Assembly: GCF_038070315.1 (NCBI RefSeq)
Contig: NZ_JBBPCC010000003.1
Location: 1-64,000, forward strand
Source of the DNA: Paenibacillus_G filicis
Lineage (GTDB): Bacteria; Bacillota; Bacilli; Paenibacillales; NBRC-103111
Direction: 5' to 3'
DNA length: 64,000 nt
Shown here: positions 8,601 through 16,441 of the stretch, in pieces
How the letters are laid out: every line of letters starts with the position of its first letter
Position numbering within the stretch: position 1 is the first letter of the stretch
Made by a program: the position numbers and the translations under genes
Notes under the pieces: generated by a model
Told to the model about the DNA's origin: nothing
Database searches by the model: none
The model's input: only the letters and a program-made list of their open reading frames with translations

Positions 8601-10558
8601 CGCAGCCGCTTGATCTGGCCGTTATCGGCTGCCGCATACACCCGCTCCTCCCAATCCAGGTGATCATTCAGCACCGCATACTCCCGGCTCGTGATGGAGC
8701 CTTCGGCAAAGATATTGAACGCTGCATGAATATCAAGCCCTAGCTCCCGGCTATACTTGACAAATTCTTCAAGCAAATCCAGATCAGGATTGGAGCCTGC
8801 TTTTTCCGGCGCCTGAATCATACTGACATACGGGCGCTGCGTCAGCGTACTCTTCTTGTAAGACACGAAGCCCTCGACGCCCTTCACATCGAGCACGACC
8901 GAGGTGACACCATGCTCCTTGGCCGTTTGCAGGAATTGCCGCACATGAGCACTTGTCTTGAACTTGCGAGCATTGGCCGCCTGATCGACCCACAGGATGA
9001 CCTTCTTGTCCGAAGTAAAGCCCGGACGGCTGAACACGACCACACTCTTGGCGTCCTGCGCCTTGCCGTCGCGGGTCACGGCCAGATCCACGTAATTCAC
9101 GCCTGCCGATAACGGGTGCTCCGTACTGAAGCGTCCGTCCGGACTGATCGGGACTGGGATGCCGTTCACGGTTAGCTGCAGGCGAGAAGCATCCGCAAAG
9201 TTACTGATCGAGCCGGAGAGCACGGTGGAAGGCTTCGTTTCCGTGTACATCGCATATTGGTCCAGGGTCAGTCTAGCCGTTGGACCGTTCGCATTCATCA
9301 GATCCCTTACGGGTACGACCAGTCCGTTCTTGCGAAGCTTGATGGTGTCGCCAACCTTGAAATTCACAGCCAGATATTTCTTAATGTTCTGGGTCGCATA
9401 GCTCGTATCCTGCGCAACTAGGAGATAGCCTCCCGGCGGAATGACCAGCTCTGTCGGTCCCGACCAGACTGGAGGCTGACCGCCTATGGACGGGTTTACG
9501 ACCTGTAGTACCTTGTTCGCAGCGTCGACCTGGACTGCCACGTTGAAGGCCGGGACCATAATAGGCATCCCCCAGTCGTTCGTAAATAACGCAAGGGTAT
9601 TCTCGATGCCGTTGATCTCGCGATCGATGTCGTTGATCTCATGACGAGGCCCTTCCACGCTGATCGTAATATCGATCGGAGCCGCCTCCACCTCAATCAT
9701 GCCGGCGGGGGGCTGCGAGGAGTTATAGGTCACGGTAACTGTGGAGACCGCGACTGCTGTTGCACCCTTGAAGAGCTGGATGGCAATAGCATTGGCTCCA
9801 GCCAGCAATTGCACGGTGCTTTGGAAGCTCCCGTCCGCCTTCACCGGCGCCTCGGTACCATTCACCGTCACCCGGATGCCTTGTCCGGCTGCATACCCGG
9901 TCACCCGACCGGCTACGGTGAACGCAGGCGAGGTAACTGTCGTTCCCGAAGGAGTCTGCAGCTGCAGACCGGGATCGGGGCTAAGAAAGTCTTCGGCGTG
10001 CACGATATCACTCCCCCTATGCAGGGTAAGGAGATCGCCTGCTTTGAAATGCTCGAATAACGGCTTCCTGTACACGGAAGTCCCCCAGGAGGAGTCATTG
10101 GCCAGCAGGACGTAGCCACCTTCTGGAATCGGCAGCTGCTGACTCTCTTCCCAGCCCGTTCCCGTCACAGGGATCGTCGTCGGACCGATGACACGGCTCA
10201 CCCGGTCATACTTGTCGACCGCGATGGCGACGTTCGTCTTCTTGATATATACCTCATGCGGACTGGAGCTGTTGGTCACCTGCGCCCCGCTGGTGAATAA
10301 GGCGACGTAGTTATTTTTTTGCGGAGCGGCATCGACATTGATGTTGATCAGGTTCACCGGAAGCTGGAATTGTCCGTCAGCCAACTGCACATACACAGCC
10401 TCCGTCACTCCGGACGCCGTGATCGCAGCGTGCTGTGAGGCACCTGCTCCCTCTCCATCGCCTGGTGCCGAAGCTCCTGCCAAAGCCTGGGGAAATAAAG
10501 TAAAAAGCATCATGACGATCATCAGCGTGTTCCATCTGGACAGCAACATGTTTTTCAT
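5654..10558 (-). CDS. S-layer-anchored GHL10-type glycoside-hydrolase-like protein
   Basis: A 1,634-residue exported protein. The start is ATG 10558, with AAGGAG 6 nt upstream; a TTG one codon earlier is too close to that site. Residues 1-30 form a signal peptide ending near ALAGASA. Next come beta-sandwich segments, including two similar blocks with IxVEGPRHEIND and VTVNGTxxPV motifs. Around 515-905 is a TIM-barrel domain resembling the GHL10 glycosyl-hydrolase-like family: VILWVDQAANARKF, SVVLDVKG, a DGVVLDRARYDN core and later LDFIMIGAYQKT. After that are further repeats, a Big-type Ig domain, a Ser/Gly/Asp linker near 1210, and three SLH domains (about 1455-1634), starting FADLADHWSRQEVE and ending at the C-terminus. 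SLH domains bind pyruvylated secondary wall polymer, so the enzyme is displayed on the cell wall. Its polysaccharide substrate is unknown. Confidence 0.82.
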   Translation of the reverse strand: MKNMLLSRWNTLMIVMMLFTLFPQALAGASAPGDGEGAGASQHAAITASGVTEAVYVQLADGQFQLPVNLININVDAAPQKNNYVALFTSGAQVTNSSSPHEVYIKKTNVAIAVDKYDRVSRVIGPTTIPVTGTGWEESQQLPIPEGGYVLLANDSSWGTSVYRKPLFEHFKAGDLLTLHRGSDIVHAEDFLSPDPGLQLQTPSGTTVTSPAFTVAGRVTGYAAGQGIRVTVNGTEAPVKADGSFQSTVQLLAGANAIAIQLFKGATAVAVSTVTVTYNSSQPPAGMIEVEAAPIDITISVEGPRHEINDIDREINGIENTLALFTNDWGMPIMVPAFNVAVQVDAANKVLQVVNPSIGGQPPVWSGPTELVIPPGGYLLVAQDTSYATQNIKKYLAVNFKVGDTIKLRKNGLVVPVRDLMNANGPTARLTLDQYAMYTETKPSTVLSGSISNFADASRLQLTVNGIPVPISPDGRFSTEHPLSAGVNYVDLAVTRDGKAQDAKSVVVFSRPGFTSDKKVILWVDQAANARKFKTSAHVRQFLQTAKEHGVTSVVLDVKGVEGFVSYKKSTLTQRPYVSMIQAPEKAGSNPDLDLLEEFVKYSRELGLDIHAAFNIFAEGSITSREYAVLNDHLDWEERVYAAADNGQIKRLRESGKQGAVAFVNPSHDGVRDFQLKTIEEVLQHYDVDGVVLDRARYDNETADFSDLTKAKFEAFLGTRGKQLVNWPADVFRYVNNVRVDGPLINDWWEFRSKTIKGFTSEVRELADRYTAQKGKKVEVSAYVGSWFETYYLNGVHWGSPNFRYDEHLNWKDSAMYTAGYYESGYVNNLDFIMIGAYQKTAPEIQHYMTLGNIVTHGEVPLYAGIAMTNVQEPALQREVFQAGLAHTNGLMLFDASQVNWPVAGAALKDQAYVKDYQLGISLPGQPDSFLEGSYYNASIIEGNIGVLTEEFGYSTGNSRFGVEAVVDSTGRVTRVANRAQAINWSWGQPEETNSVIPQGGFVVSAMDPSGTRTKRQGVANAYQVGDQVRAAALSGFLPFEQLRTGAEHLILDGSVKVLGPGTAEVTVNGTATPIGQDGSFQANLSLQPGLNAVTVVVKVDGFKTNEKTVTVLRDDQAIKSLQLVPGRIDLRKGAQGQLSAKAEYAGSVLDVTGLAGYISSEPAVVQVDRTGKLTALKEGTSVIRAVYEGHRASAEVRVFVSDSGSGTDGDSGSGSDSGSGSGNPGPTASASLERSAVSQQTGADGRSTTVVTVRADALKKEFAALAGQSRQELRYEVPGSESSAAVVWPGSIIRQVAGAAPSTLLYVESHLGAYELPLGLLQGKLPQQDDFELVLRIEQASAAQAAELNAQAVRQGMKLLDTPVSFRIEVKSGEKSQTLPKLGSYTKRVLKVPGQVSDPVPSAVVKADTETGRLLFVPGRFESEARGESWKAVILDRSSGTYAAVVSDVRFADLADHWSRQEVETLASKGIVEGISEDSFSPEGTLTRAEFVALLTRALGLETAAAEFSDIPTDAWYATAVGAAVQAGLVDGFRDGEFRPDDAITREQLSVLAMRALKWTGAWTTEPSSSAVLAGFADSDSVSDWAREAAAQAVGAGLLQGREEGAFVPAGTVTRAEGTVVLRRLLQKAGFIN

Positions 10559-10561
10559 CAA

Positions 10562-10990
10562 CGGCTCCTTTCTTCAGTCGAAACTAGCCAAACCGGAAGC
10601 AGCAGGCAGTAAGAAGCCGCTCGGCAGTGGGGCGGAAGTTCTCTCTGTGAACCCCATAGTCGGCGAGGTCCTCTGTCTGCTCTGTAACCTGTGAAGCCAT
10701 TCTTCCCTAGCCTAAGGCACCTCCTCACATCAGCACGCCAACCTTCGGATTCAGGGCTTGATGGCTGCTTGGTCCTCTATTTACAGTAACACAGGGCTCA
10801 TATGGGCAATACTGGAATACTATTACTATTTCTGGTACTCTAATTGCCGTTACACTCCGGAAAGAACTGAAGTGAAGCTTGGGGGCCATACGGGTTACGG
10901 AGAAGGAAGTATATGGTAAGCAAATGGAATAAACGAGAACCGGGGTCAATCGCGGGAGAGAATAATTGGAGAGGATGAACGTTCTGAAAT
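10562..10990. other. Intergenic region without recognisable genes
   Basis: About 430 bases lie between the SLH protein start and the tag terminator. Frames here are short and lack ribosome binding sites. It presumably carries the promoter of the SLH protein gene, but I could not pick out convincing -35 and -10 boxes. Confidence 0.6.
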
Positions 10991-11021
10991 AAAAAAGAAG
11001 GGGGCATCAAGCCTCCCCTTC
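10991..11021 (-). terminator. Terminator of the tag gene
   Basis: On the minus strand GAAGGGG (11015-11021) pairs with CCCCTTC (10997-11003), followed by six T (10991-10996). The hairpin overlaps the last codons and stop of the tag gene. Confidence 0.75.
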
Positions 11022-11591
11022 TCCTGCTGCAGCCAGCTCCGCATAGAGGAAGCAATCGGCTGTATGGTCCATCACCATGCCTGTCGCCTGCATGAAGGCG
11101 TAGCAAATCGTCGATCCGACGAACGTGAAGCCGCGCTTCTTCAGTGCCTTGCTCATCGCCTCGGATTCCGGCGTGCTGGCCGGTACATCACGCAGTGCAG
11201 CACGATGATTCACCTTCGGAGCCCCGCCGACGAAGCTCCAGATATACCGGTCGAAGCTGCCGAATTCGGCTTGTACCTGCAGAAAGGCGCGGGCGTTTTT
11301 GACCGCTCCAGCCAGCTTCAGCCGGTTGCGGATCAATCCCGCATCGGCAAGCAGCTCGGCCAGCTTGCGCTCTCCGTACCGGGCGACCAGAACAGGATCG
11401 AAGCCGTCGAAGGCCTCGCGGTAACGGTCTCTTTTTTTCAAGACGGTATACCAGCTAAGGCCTGCCTGGGCTCCCTCAAGGATCAGCATTTCGAACAGCT
11501 GGCGGTCGTCGTGTACAGGCACGCCCCATTCCTTGTCATGATATTCCAAGTACAACGGATCATCGTTGACCCATCCACAGCGGCAAATCAT
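11007..11591 (-). CDS. tag: DNA-3-methyladenine glycosylase I
   Basis: A 194-residue base-excision repair enzyme that removes 3-methyladenine from alkylated DNA. The N-terminus MICRCGWVNDDPLYLEYHDKEWG and the C-terminal DHTADCF hold the Cys, His, His and Cys residues that form the zinc-binding site in Escherichia coli Tag. The block LFEMLILEGAQAGLSWYTVL and the YIWSFVGG segment are also typical. The length matches the family. The start is ATG 11591 with AAGGAG 9 nt upstream. It is a single-gene unit, divergent from ecsC, with a terminator overlapping its stop. Confidence 0.93.
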   Translation of the reverse strand: MICRCGWVNDDPLYLEYHDKEWGVPVHDDRQLFEMLILEGAQAGLSWYTVLKKRDRYREAFDGFDPVLVARYGERKLAELLADAGLIRNRLKLAGAVKNARAFLQVQAEFGSFDRYIWSFVGGAPKVNHRAALRDVPASTPESEAMSKALKKRGFTFVGSTICYAFMQATGMVMDHTADCFLYAELAAAGEGEA

Positions 11592-11769
11592 TGCATCCGA
11601 CTCCTTTTCATACGCTTAGGGTACACGCACCTGCTTCTATCCATCTAGCATATCATAGTTTAATAGCCGGGGGGTGCCGATCTTGTACCCGGGATGCATA
11701 CTTTGCTTCCAAGCTGCGTATCAACTACCATAAGCTTGTTGGAAATGTGTAACCTGAGGGGGGCATCCG

Positions 11770-12516
11770 ATGAACGACCGATATACGATTTATGAGCAGC
11801 AAACCGCGCGTGCGCTGATTCGCTGGGAGAAGGAACTGCTGAAGCCTCCCGGGATGCTGGAGAAGACATCCCGGGCCGTCCAGTCCAAGGTCAACCAGGT
11901 GATTCCCGAGAAGGTGCACGCCGCCATTACGGCTGCCGTCAAGGGGATTGTCCAGACGGCCTTGTTCACGATGGACTATACGCCCAAAACAGCTCCGCTT
12001 ACGGACCTGTCTCTAGCCCTGCGCGATGCACGCGCCGAAGAATTGCTCAGCTTCTACAAGAAGCTTGCCGCTGCGGAAGGAGCCGGGGCGGGTGCCGGCG
12101 GACTGCTGCTCGGACTGGCAGACTTTCCGATCCTGATCGGCATCAAGATGAAATTCCTATTCGAGCTGGCTCATGTCTACGGACATTCTACACGGGATTA
12201 CCGGGAAAGACTGTACATCCTGCATATCTTCCAGCTTGCCTTCTCCAGTCAAGAGAAAAAGCCGATGCTGCTGAAGACACTGGAGGAATGGCCCGAATAT
12301 GCCCGGACCTTGCCTCCCGGTGAAGCCGTAGGCGAGCAGATCAACTGGAGGCAGCTTCAGCAGGAATACCGCGATACGATCGATTTCCGCAAGCTGCTGC
12401 AGCTCGTTCCCGGCATCGGAGCCGTCATCGGCGCCTGGGCGAATTACGGGCTGCTAGAGGAGCTTGGCCAGACCGGAATGAACACTTACCGCATGCGCTG
12501 GCTGCAGGAGCTTTGA
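11770..12516 (+). CDS. EcsC family protein
   Basis: A 248-residue protein of the EcsC family, named after the third gene of the Bacillus ecs ABC operon, whose biochemical role is unknown. The family core is visible as a small-residue segment, GAGAGAGGLLLGLADFPILIGIKMKFLFELAHVYG, which is amphipathic and probably membrane-associated, and a conserved tail VPGIGAVIGAWANYGLLEELG. The start is ATG 11770 with GAGGGGGG just upstream. No ABC transporter genes lie beside it, so this is a stand-alone EcsC as is common in Paenibacillus and Bacillus. A short membrane-protein gene follows and may be co-transcribed. Confidence 0.8.
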   Translation: MNDRYTIYEQQTARALIRWEKELLKPPGMLEKTSRAVQSKVNQVIPEKVHAAITAAVKGIVQTALFTMDYTPKTAPLTDLSLALRDARAEELLSFYKKLAAAEGAGAGAGGLLLGLADFPILIGIKMKFLFELAHVYGHSTRDYRERLYILHIFQLAFSSQEKKPMLLKTLEEWPEYARTLPPGEAVGEQINWRQLQQEYRDTIDFRKLLQLVPGIGAVIGAWANYGLLEELGQTGMNTYRMRWLQEL

Positions 12517-12602
12517 TTCACCGCCGCCTATCCCGGGTAAACCTATACCAAGACAAGCTAACAACATTCAGCCTACGGGCCCTGGAGAGGCGGTTGACTT
12601 TT

Positions 12603-12773
12603 ATGCTGAAATACTCGATGCTCTTCCTGATCATTGCGATCGTCGCAGGTATTTTTGGCTTCGCCGGCATTGTATCGGCGGCGGCCGGGATCGCCAAGGT
12701 GCTATTCTTCATCTTTATCGTCCTGTTCCTTATCTCTTTCCTGATGGGCAGAGGCTCGAAAACCAGAGTATAG
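12603..12773 (+). CDS. DUF1328 / UPF0391 small membrane protein
   Basis: A 56-residue protein with two hydrophobic helices separated by a Gly/Ala turn: SMLFLIIAIVAGIFGFAG and AKVLFFIFIVLFLISFLMG. This is the DUF1328 (YtjA-like) pattern, found widely and often stress-induced; function unknown. The ATG at 12603 gives the usual MLKYSxLF N-terminus. A TTG at 12594 has the better spaced GGAG (6 nt) and would add three residues, so the true start may be there. It follows ecsC by 86 bases. Confidence 0.8.
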   Translation: MLKYSMLFLIIAIVAGIFGFAGIVSAAAGIAKVLFFIFIVLFLISFLMGRGSKTRV

Positions 12774-12810
12774 CCAGGCTTATGCCATCCTACACATGAA
12801 CCTTGGAAAG

Positions 12811-12842
12811 ACGGCTCCTTCTGCCCGCGGGCGGAGGAGCCG
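12811..12842 (+). terminator. Hairpin terminator after DUF1328 gene
   Basis: ACGGCTCC (12811-12818) pairs with GGAGCCGT (12835-12842), and the loop contains further GC pairing. Only a short T-rich tail follows, so termination may be partial. Confidence 0.55.
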
Positions 12843-13058
12843 TTTGTCATATCCCGGCACGTTCAGCCCTGCGGATAAGTGCTGCTGCGGCAGTTAGTGT
12901 GACAAGCCGCTCGTTTGCAGCCCTAATCGGAAAGCCTGTAAACGAGCATCTCAAGCGACTTTTCTCATGCTGGAGGGTCCGGCTTATTGTTTCGCCTCCC
13001 GCTCGAACAGGTAATATACGTACAGGTTTTCCAAATCCCACAATGAGAGGTGATGGTG

Positions 13059-13250
13059 ATGCCTTGGACCAAGAGAGACTATCCCCCATCGATGAAAAAT
13101 CTGGACGAGCGCGTGCGGAACAAAGCGATCGAAATCGCCAACGCCCTGCTGGAAGACGGGTACGAGGAGGGCCGGGCGATTGCGATCGCCACCGCCCAAG
13201 CGAAAGAATGGAATGAGCATCATCCTGAGCAGGATAGCGACTCGAAATAG
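13059..13250 (+). CDS. Small YdaT-like stress protein
   Basis: A 63-residue soluble protein. MPWTKRDYPPSMKNL, the basic ERVRNKAIEIANALL helix and the EEGRAIAIATAQAKEW motif match the N-terminal part of Bacillus YdaT-like proteins, which belong to the general-stress group and have no known activity. The start is the ATG at 13059, preceded by AGAGGTGA; upstream in-frame GTG and ATG codons lie inside or against that ribosome site. It is shorter than the roughly 150-residue Bacillus homologue and lacks the C-terminal extension. An SDR gene resembling stress protein YdaD follows 61 bases downstream, so the two are probably one operon. Confidence 0.72.
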   Translation: MPWTKRDYPPSMKNLDERVRNKAIEIANALLEDGYEEGRAIAIATAQAKEWNEHHPEQDSDSK

Positions 13251-13311
13251 ACGCGTGCAGATCCAATGTGGCTAAGAGACTCATCACCTCAAGCAAAGGA
13301 GAGAGTAACCC

Positions 13312-14184
13312 ATGAGCGTAACGACGAAGGATAGGAAACAGACCCTGCCCCCGCAGCATCAGGACCGTCAGCCCGGATTGGAAAGCGAGATGAAGCCGAA
13401 GCCCGTGGCTGTCGACCGCACCTACCGGGGCAGCGGCAAGCTGCAGGGCAAAGTCGCTCTGATTACCGGCGGGGATAGCGGCATCGGCCGCGCGGCAGCC
13501 GTCTGCTATGCGGCGGAGGGCGCCAGTCTCGCGATCATCTACCTCGACGAGCACGACGACGCCAAGGAAACGAAGCGGCTGATCGAAGAGCAGGGCAGCG
13601 AGTGCCTGCTGATCGCAGGCGACATCGGCGACGCCGCGTTCTGCCAAGACATCGTTAAGCAAACCGTTGATCGCTTCGGACAACTGGATATCCTGGTCAA
13701 CAATGCGGCCGAGCAGCATCCGCAGCAAGGACTTGAGGATATCTCGCAGGAACAACTGGAGAAAACGTTCCGCACGAACATCTTCTCCATGTTCTATCTG
13801 ACCAAGGCGGCCCTGCCTCAGTTGAAGGAAGGCTCGGCCATTATCAATACAACGTCGGTGACGGCATACCGCGGGCATCCGGAACTGCTCGACTACGCTT
13901 CGACCAAGGGAGCGATCGTCGCCTTCACCCGCTCGCTGTCGCAGAATCTGATCGAGCAGGGCATCCGCGTGAATGCCGTCGCGCCGGGTCCGATCTGGAC
14001 GCCGCTGATCCCGTCCACCTTCGACGCGGAGAAGACAAGTGAGCACGGTGCCTCGTCCCCCATGAAGCGGCCCGGCCAGCCGGAGGAACTGGGTCCAGCT
14101 TATGTGTTCCTAGCCTCCGACGACTCCTCGTACATGGCCGGTCAGGTGCTGCATCTGAATGGCGGAGAGATTATTAACGGCTAA
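13312..14184 (+). CDS. SDR family oxidoreductase, YdaD/YhxC-like
   Basis: A 290-residue NAD(P)-dependent short-chain dehydrogenase of the extended-N-terminus type. It has LPPQHQDRQPGLESEM near the N-terminus, the cofactor loop TGGDSGIGRA, NNAAEQH, a catalytic Ser in NTTSVTAYRG, the Y-x3-K of LDYASTKGA, and VAPGPIWTPLIPS. These match the Bacillus general-stress dehydrogenases YdaD and YhdF/YhxC closely. The true substrate is unknown. The start is ATG 13312 with AAGGAGAG upstream. It is the second gene of the pair with the YdaT-like protein and is followed by a strong terminator. Confidence 0.85.
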   Translation: MSVTTKDRKQTLPPQHQDRQPGLESEMKPKPVAVDRTYRGSGKLQGKVALITGGDSGIGRAAAVCYAAEGASLAIIYLDEHDDAKETKRLIEEQGSECLLIAGDIGDAAFCQDIVKQTVDRFGQLDILVNNAAEQHPQQGLEDISQEQLEKTFRTNIFSMFYLTKAALPQLKEGSAIINTTSVTAYRGHPELLDYASTKGAIVAFTRSLSQNLIEQGIRVNAVAPGPIWTPLIPSTFDAEKTSEHGASSPMKRPGQPEELGPAYVFLASDDSSYMAGQVLHLNGGEIING

Positions 14185-14203
14185 CGGCATGCCAGTCAAC
14201 GAC

Positions 14204-14234
14204 AAAAACCTCGCCATGATTAGGCGAGGTTTTT
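14204..14234. terminator. Bidirectional terminator
   Basis: AAAAACCTCGCC (14204-14215) and GGCGAGGTTTTT (14223-14234) form a perfect 12-bp stem with a 7-base loop. It lies between the convergent SDR gene and the response-regulator operon. Confidence 0.9.
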
Positions 14235-14268
14235 TCTAGGTATGGCGCGTTGGAAAGGGCCGTTATCA

Positions 14269-14958
14269 TCAGATCCGGAACCGGTACCCGGCTCCCCAGA
14301 TCGTCTCGATGTATTGCGGGTTCGACGGGTCCTGCTCGACCTTCTCCCGGATCTTGCGGATATGGACGGTGACTGTGGCGATTTCGCCGATGGAATCCAT
14401 GCCCCACAGATGATCGAACAGCTGCTCCTTGTTGAACACCCGGTTCGGGTTCGACGCCAGAAAGGTCAGCAGATCGAACTCCTTGGTTGTGAACACGACC
14501 TCTTGATCATTCACAAATACCCGCCGGGCTGTCTTATCGATCAGCAGGCCCCGGATGCGCACCTCGTCATTCTTCGATTCGCGTTTGCCCATCAGCCGGT
14601 CGTAGCGGGCCAGATGCGCCTTCACCCGGGCGACCAGCTCGCCTGGGCTGAAGGGCTTGATGATGTAATCGTCGGCACCCAGACCGAGGCCGCGGATTTT
14701 ATCGATATCTTCTTTCTTGGCGGAGACCATCAGGATCGGAATATCCTTCTCGCTGCGGATGCGGCGGCAAATTTCAAATCCGTCGACCTTGGGCAGCATC
14801 AGATCCAATATGATCAAGTCATAATCCTGGCTAAGGGCGCGCTGCAGCCCTGTATCCCCGCTGATCTCGATATCCGCCTCAAAACCGTTGATTTCCAGAT
14901 AATCTCTCTCTAGCTCCGCGATGCTCTGTTCATCTTCTATGATCAAGATCCGGCTCAT
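14269..14958 (-). CDS. Response regulator, OmpR/PhoB family
   Basis: A 229-residue transcription factor. The receiver domain (1-120) has the acidic pair EDE at 8-10, the phosphoacceptor Asp52 in LIILDLMLP and the conserved Lys in IIKPFSPGEL. The C-terminal winged-helix domain (about 130-229) has FTTKEFDLLTFLASNPNRVF, TVTVHIRKIREKVE and WGAGYRF. Its ATG overlaps the TGA of the histidine kinase gene by 4 bases, so translation is coupled. It is the last gene of a five-gene operon with a secreted protein and an ABC transporter, and probably controls that operon in response to an envelope or antibiotic signal. Confidence 0.92.
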   Translation of the reverse strand: MSRILIIEDEQSIAELERDYLEINGFEADIEISGDTGLQRALSQDYDLIILDLMLPKVDGFEICRRIRSEKDIPILMVSAKKEDIDKIRGLGLGADDYIIKPFSPGELVARVKAHLARYDRLMGKRESKNDEVRIRGLLIDKTARRVFVNDQEVVFTTKEFDLLTFLASNPNRVFNKEQLFDHLWGMDSIGEIATVTVHIRKIREKVEQDPSNPQYIETIWGAGYRFRI

Positions 14959-16436
14959 GCTCGCTTATCCCCCTGCTCCCGCTGATGTAGAGGCAAGGCC
15001 AGGTAAACCGTCGTTCCCCGGCCCACCGTGCTTGTCGCTCCGATCCGTCCTCCATGCTCTTCCATAATCTGCTTGGCAATAGCGAGTCCAAGCCCGCTTC
15101 CGCCCGTCGCCGTATTCCGGGATGGGTCGGCTCGGTAAAACCGGTCAAAAATATGCGGCAAGGCCTCCTCCGGGATTCCCTGCCCGTTGTCTTCTATGTG
15201 AATGACGGCCATGCCGTCCATTTCCTGCATCGCCATGCGGATCGTACAACCCGATTTGTCACTGTATTTGATGGCATTCTCGATGACATTCAACAGTACG
15301 CGCTTGAGCTTTTCACGGTCGGCCTGAACAAGCAGCTTTTTCTCCGGGAGCTCGCGCAATCCGAAGTCGACGCCTTTCTTTTCCATATCGAATTGCAGCT
15401 CCTGAGCGCAATCCTGCAAGTACCCGCCCAAATCCACCGTTTCGAATTGAAAAGGCACTTTCCCCAAATCCAGCTTGGAGAACAGAAACAGCTCATCGAT
15501 CAGCCGGTCCATATCGACCGCTTTATTGTAGATGGTTTTCACATAACGGTCCAGCTTATCGGGCGAATTGGTCACCCCATCCATGATGCCTTCGACATAA
15601 CCTTTAATCGCCGTCACCGGTGTCTTCAGATCATGCGAGATATTGGAGATCAGTTCCTTGCGGTTTTCTTCATACTGGAGCTGCAGCTCCACCGATTGCT
15701 TCAACCTCTGCCTCATCTCTTCAAAGGCCCGGCTAAGTTCGCCGATCTCGTCATCGGACTGAGGCACGACCCGGAAGTCAAGATTGCCTTCCTTGATTTC
15801 TTCCGCCGCACGCTTGAGCGCCTTCAGCGGACGTATAATGCTGCGGGATACCACGTAGGTCAGTACGCCGTTGGTCAGAATCAGAATGAAAATAAACGCG
15901 AAGAATACGGTTGTGGAAAACCGGTGTAAATATTTCTGAAACGGACCGCCGTCGAGAAAGATAAAGGCCGACCCCTTCTCCTGATCGGAGAACAGAAAGT
16001 CCTCTTGATGGGTGATCCACAGCGAACTCTTGTTATGCTGAAATTTGCCTGGAGCCCCGCCATAGGCAGGAAGCATAGACTTGTTGCGGTCGTCCGTCTC
16101 CCTCACCGTAGGAGATGCATAAGTGATCTCTTCACCCTTGCGGATAATCAGGCCCATGTTAATCTTATGCAGCCTGTCTTCCAGTCCGCGCAGGAAGCTG
16201 GGGTCGAGAAACTGATCGGGGTTTACTTCCGCCCTCGCCTTGATATACGCGGCGGTATCCGCTTCCTCATCCATGACCCGCTGGATCGGGTTGCCCCTGG
16301 AGAAGTCGACCTGAAAGACCGACGTGAGGCTGCCCAGCGTAGCCACGCCGATCAGGATGACGGCCAGTACCGAAAGAGCCAGCGGTACAACAAGCATCGC
16401 GATGTAGGAAAGCACCAGCCGTAAGCGAATGGACAT
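14955..16436 (-). CDS. Sensor histidine kinase
   Basis: A 493-residue membrane kinase. TM1 is near residues 8-30, an extracellular sensor of about 150 residues follows, then TM2 near 180-205, a HAMP domain (RPLKALKRAAEEIKEG), a HisKA dimerisation helix with the phosphorylated His near 267 (NISHDLKTPVTAIKGY), and a HATPase_c domain with N box NVIENAIKYSD, G1 box DNGQGI, F box FDRFYR and G2 box GGSGLGLAIAK. The start is ATG 16436, with AAGGAG 11 nt upstream; the TTG at 16445 lies only 2 nt from that site. It pairs with the overlapping response regulator. Confidence 0.92.
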   Translation of the reverse strand: MSIRLRLVLSYIAMLVVPLALSVLAVILIGVATLGSLTSVFQVDFSRGNPIQRVMDEEADTAAYIKARAEVNPDQFLDPSFLRGLEDRLHKINMGLIIRKGEEITYASPTVRETDDRNKSMLPAYGGAPGKFQHNKSSLWITHQEDFLFSDQEKGSAFIFLDGGPFQKYLHRFSTTVFFAFIFILILTNGVLTYVVSRSIIRPLKALKRAAEEIKEGNLDFRVVPQSDDEIGELSRAFEEMRQRLKQSVELQLQYEENRKELISNISHDLKTPVTAIKGYVEGIMDGVTNSPDKLDRYVKTIYNKAVDMDRLIDELFLFSKLDLGKVPFQFETVDLGGYLQDCAQELQFDMEKKGVDFGLRELPEKKLLVQADREKLKRVLLNVIENAIKYSDKSGCTIRMAMQEMDGMAVIHIEDNGQGIPEEALPHIFDRFYRADPSRNTATGGSGLGLAIAKQIMEEHGGRIGATSTVGRGTTVYLALPLHQREQGDKRA

Positions 16437-16441
16437 CCCGA

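Noticed and set aside
12989..13014. Possible sigma-B promoter (GTTTCG, 14-base spacer, AGGTAA) ahead of the stress pair
   Set aside because: The -10 box deviates from GGGTAT at two positions, and sigma-B is not generally expected in Paenibacillus-like genomes; too weak to annotate.
12847..14046. Long minus-strand open frame of 399 codons
   Set aside because: It is antisense to the YdaT-like and SDR genes, which have clear motifs and starts.
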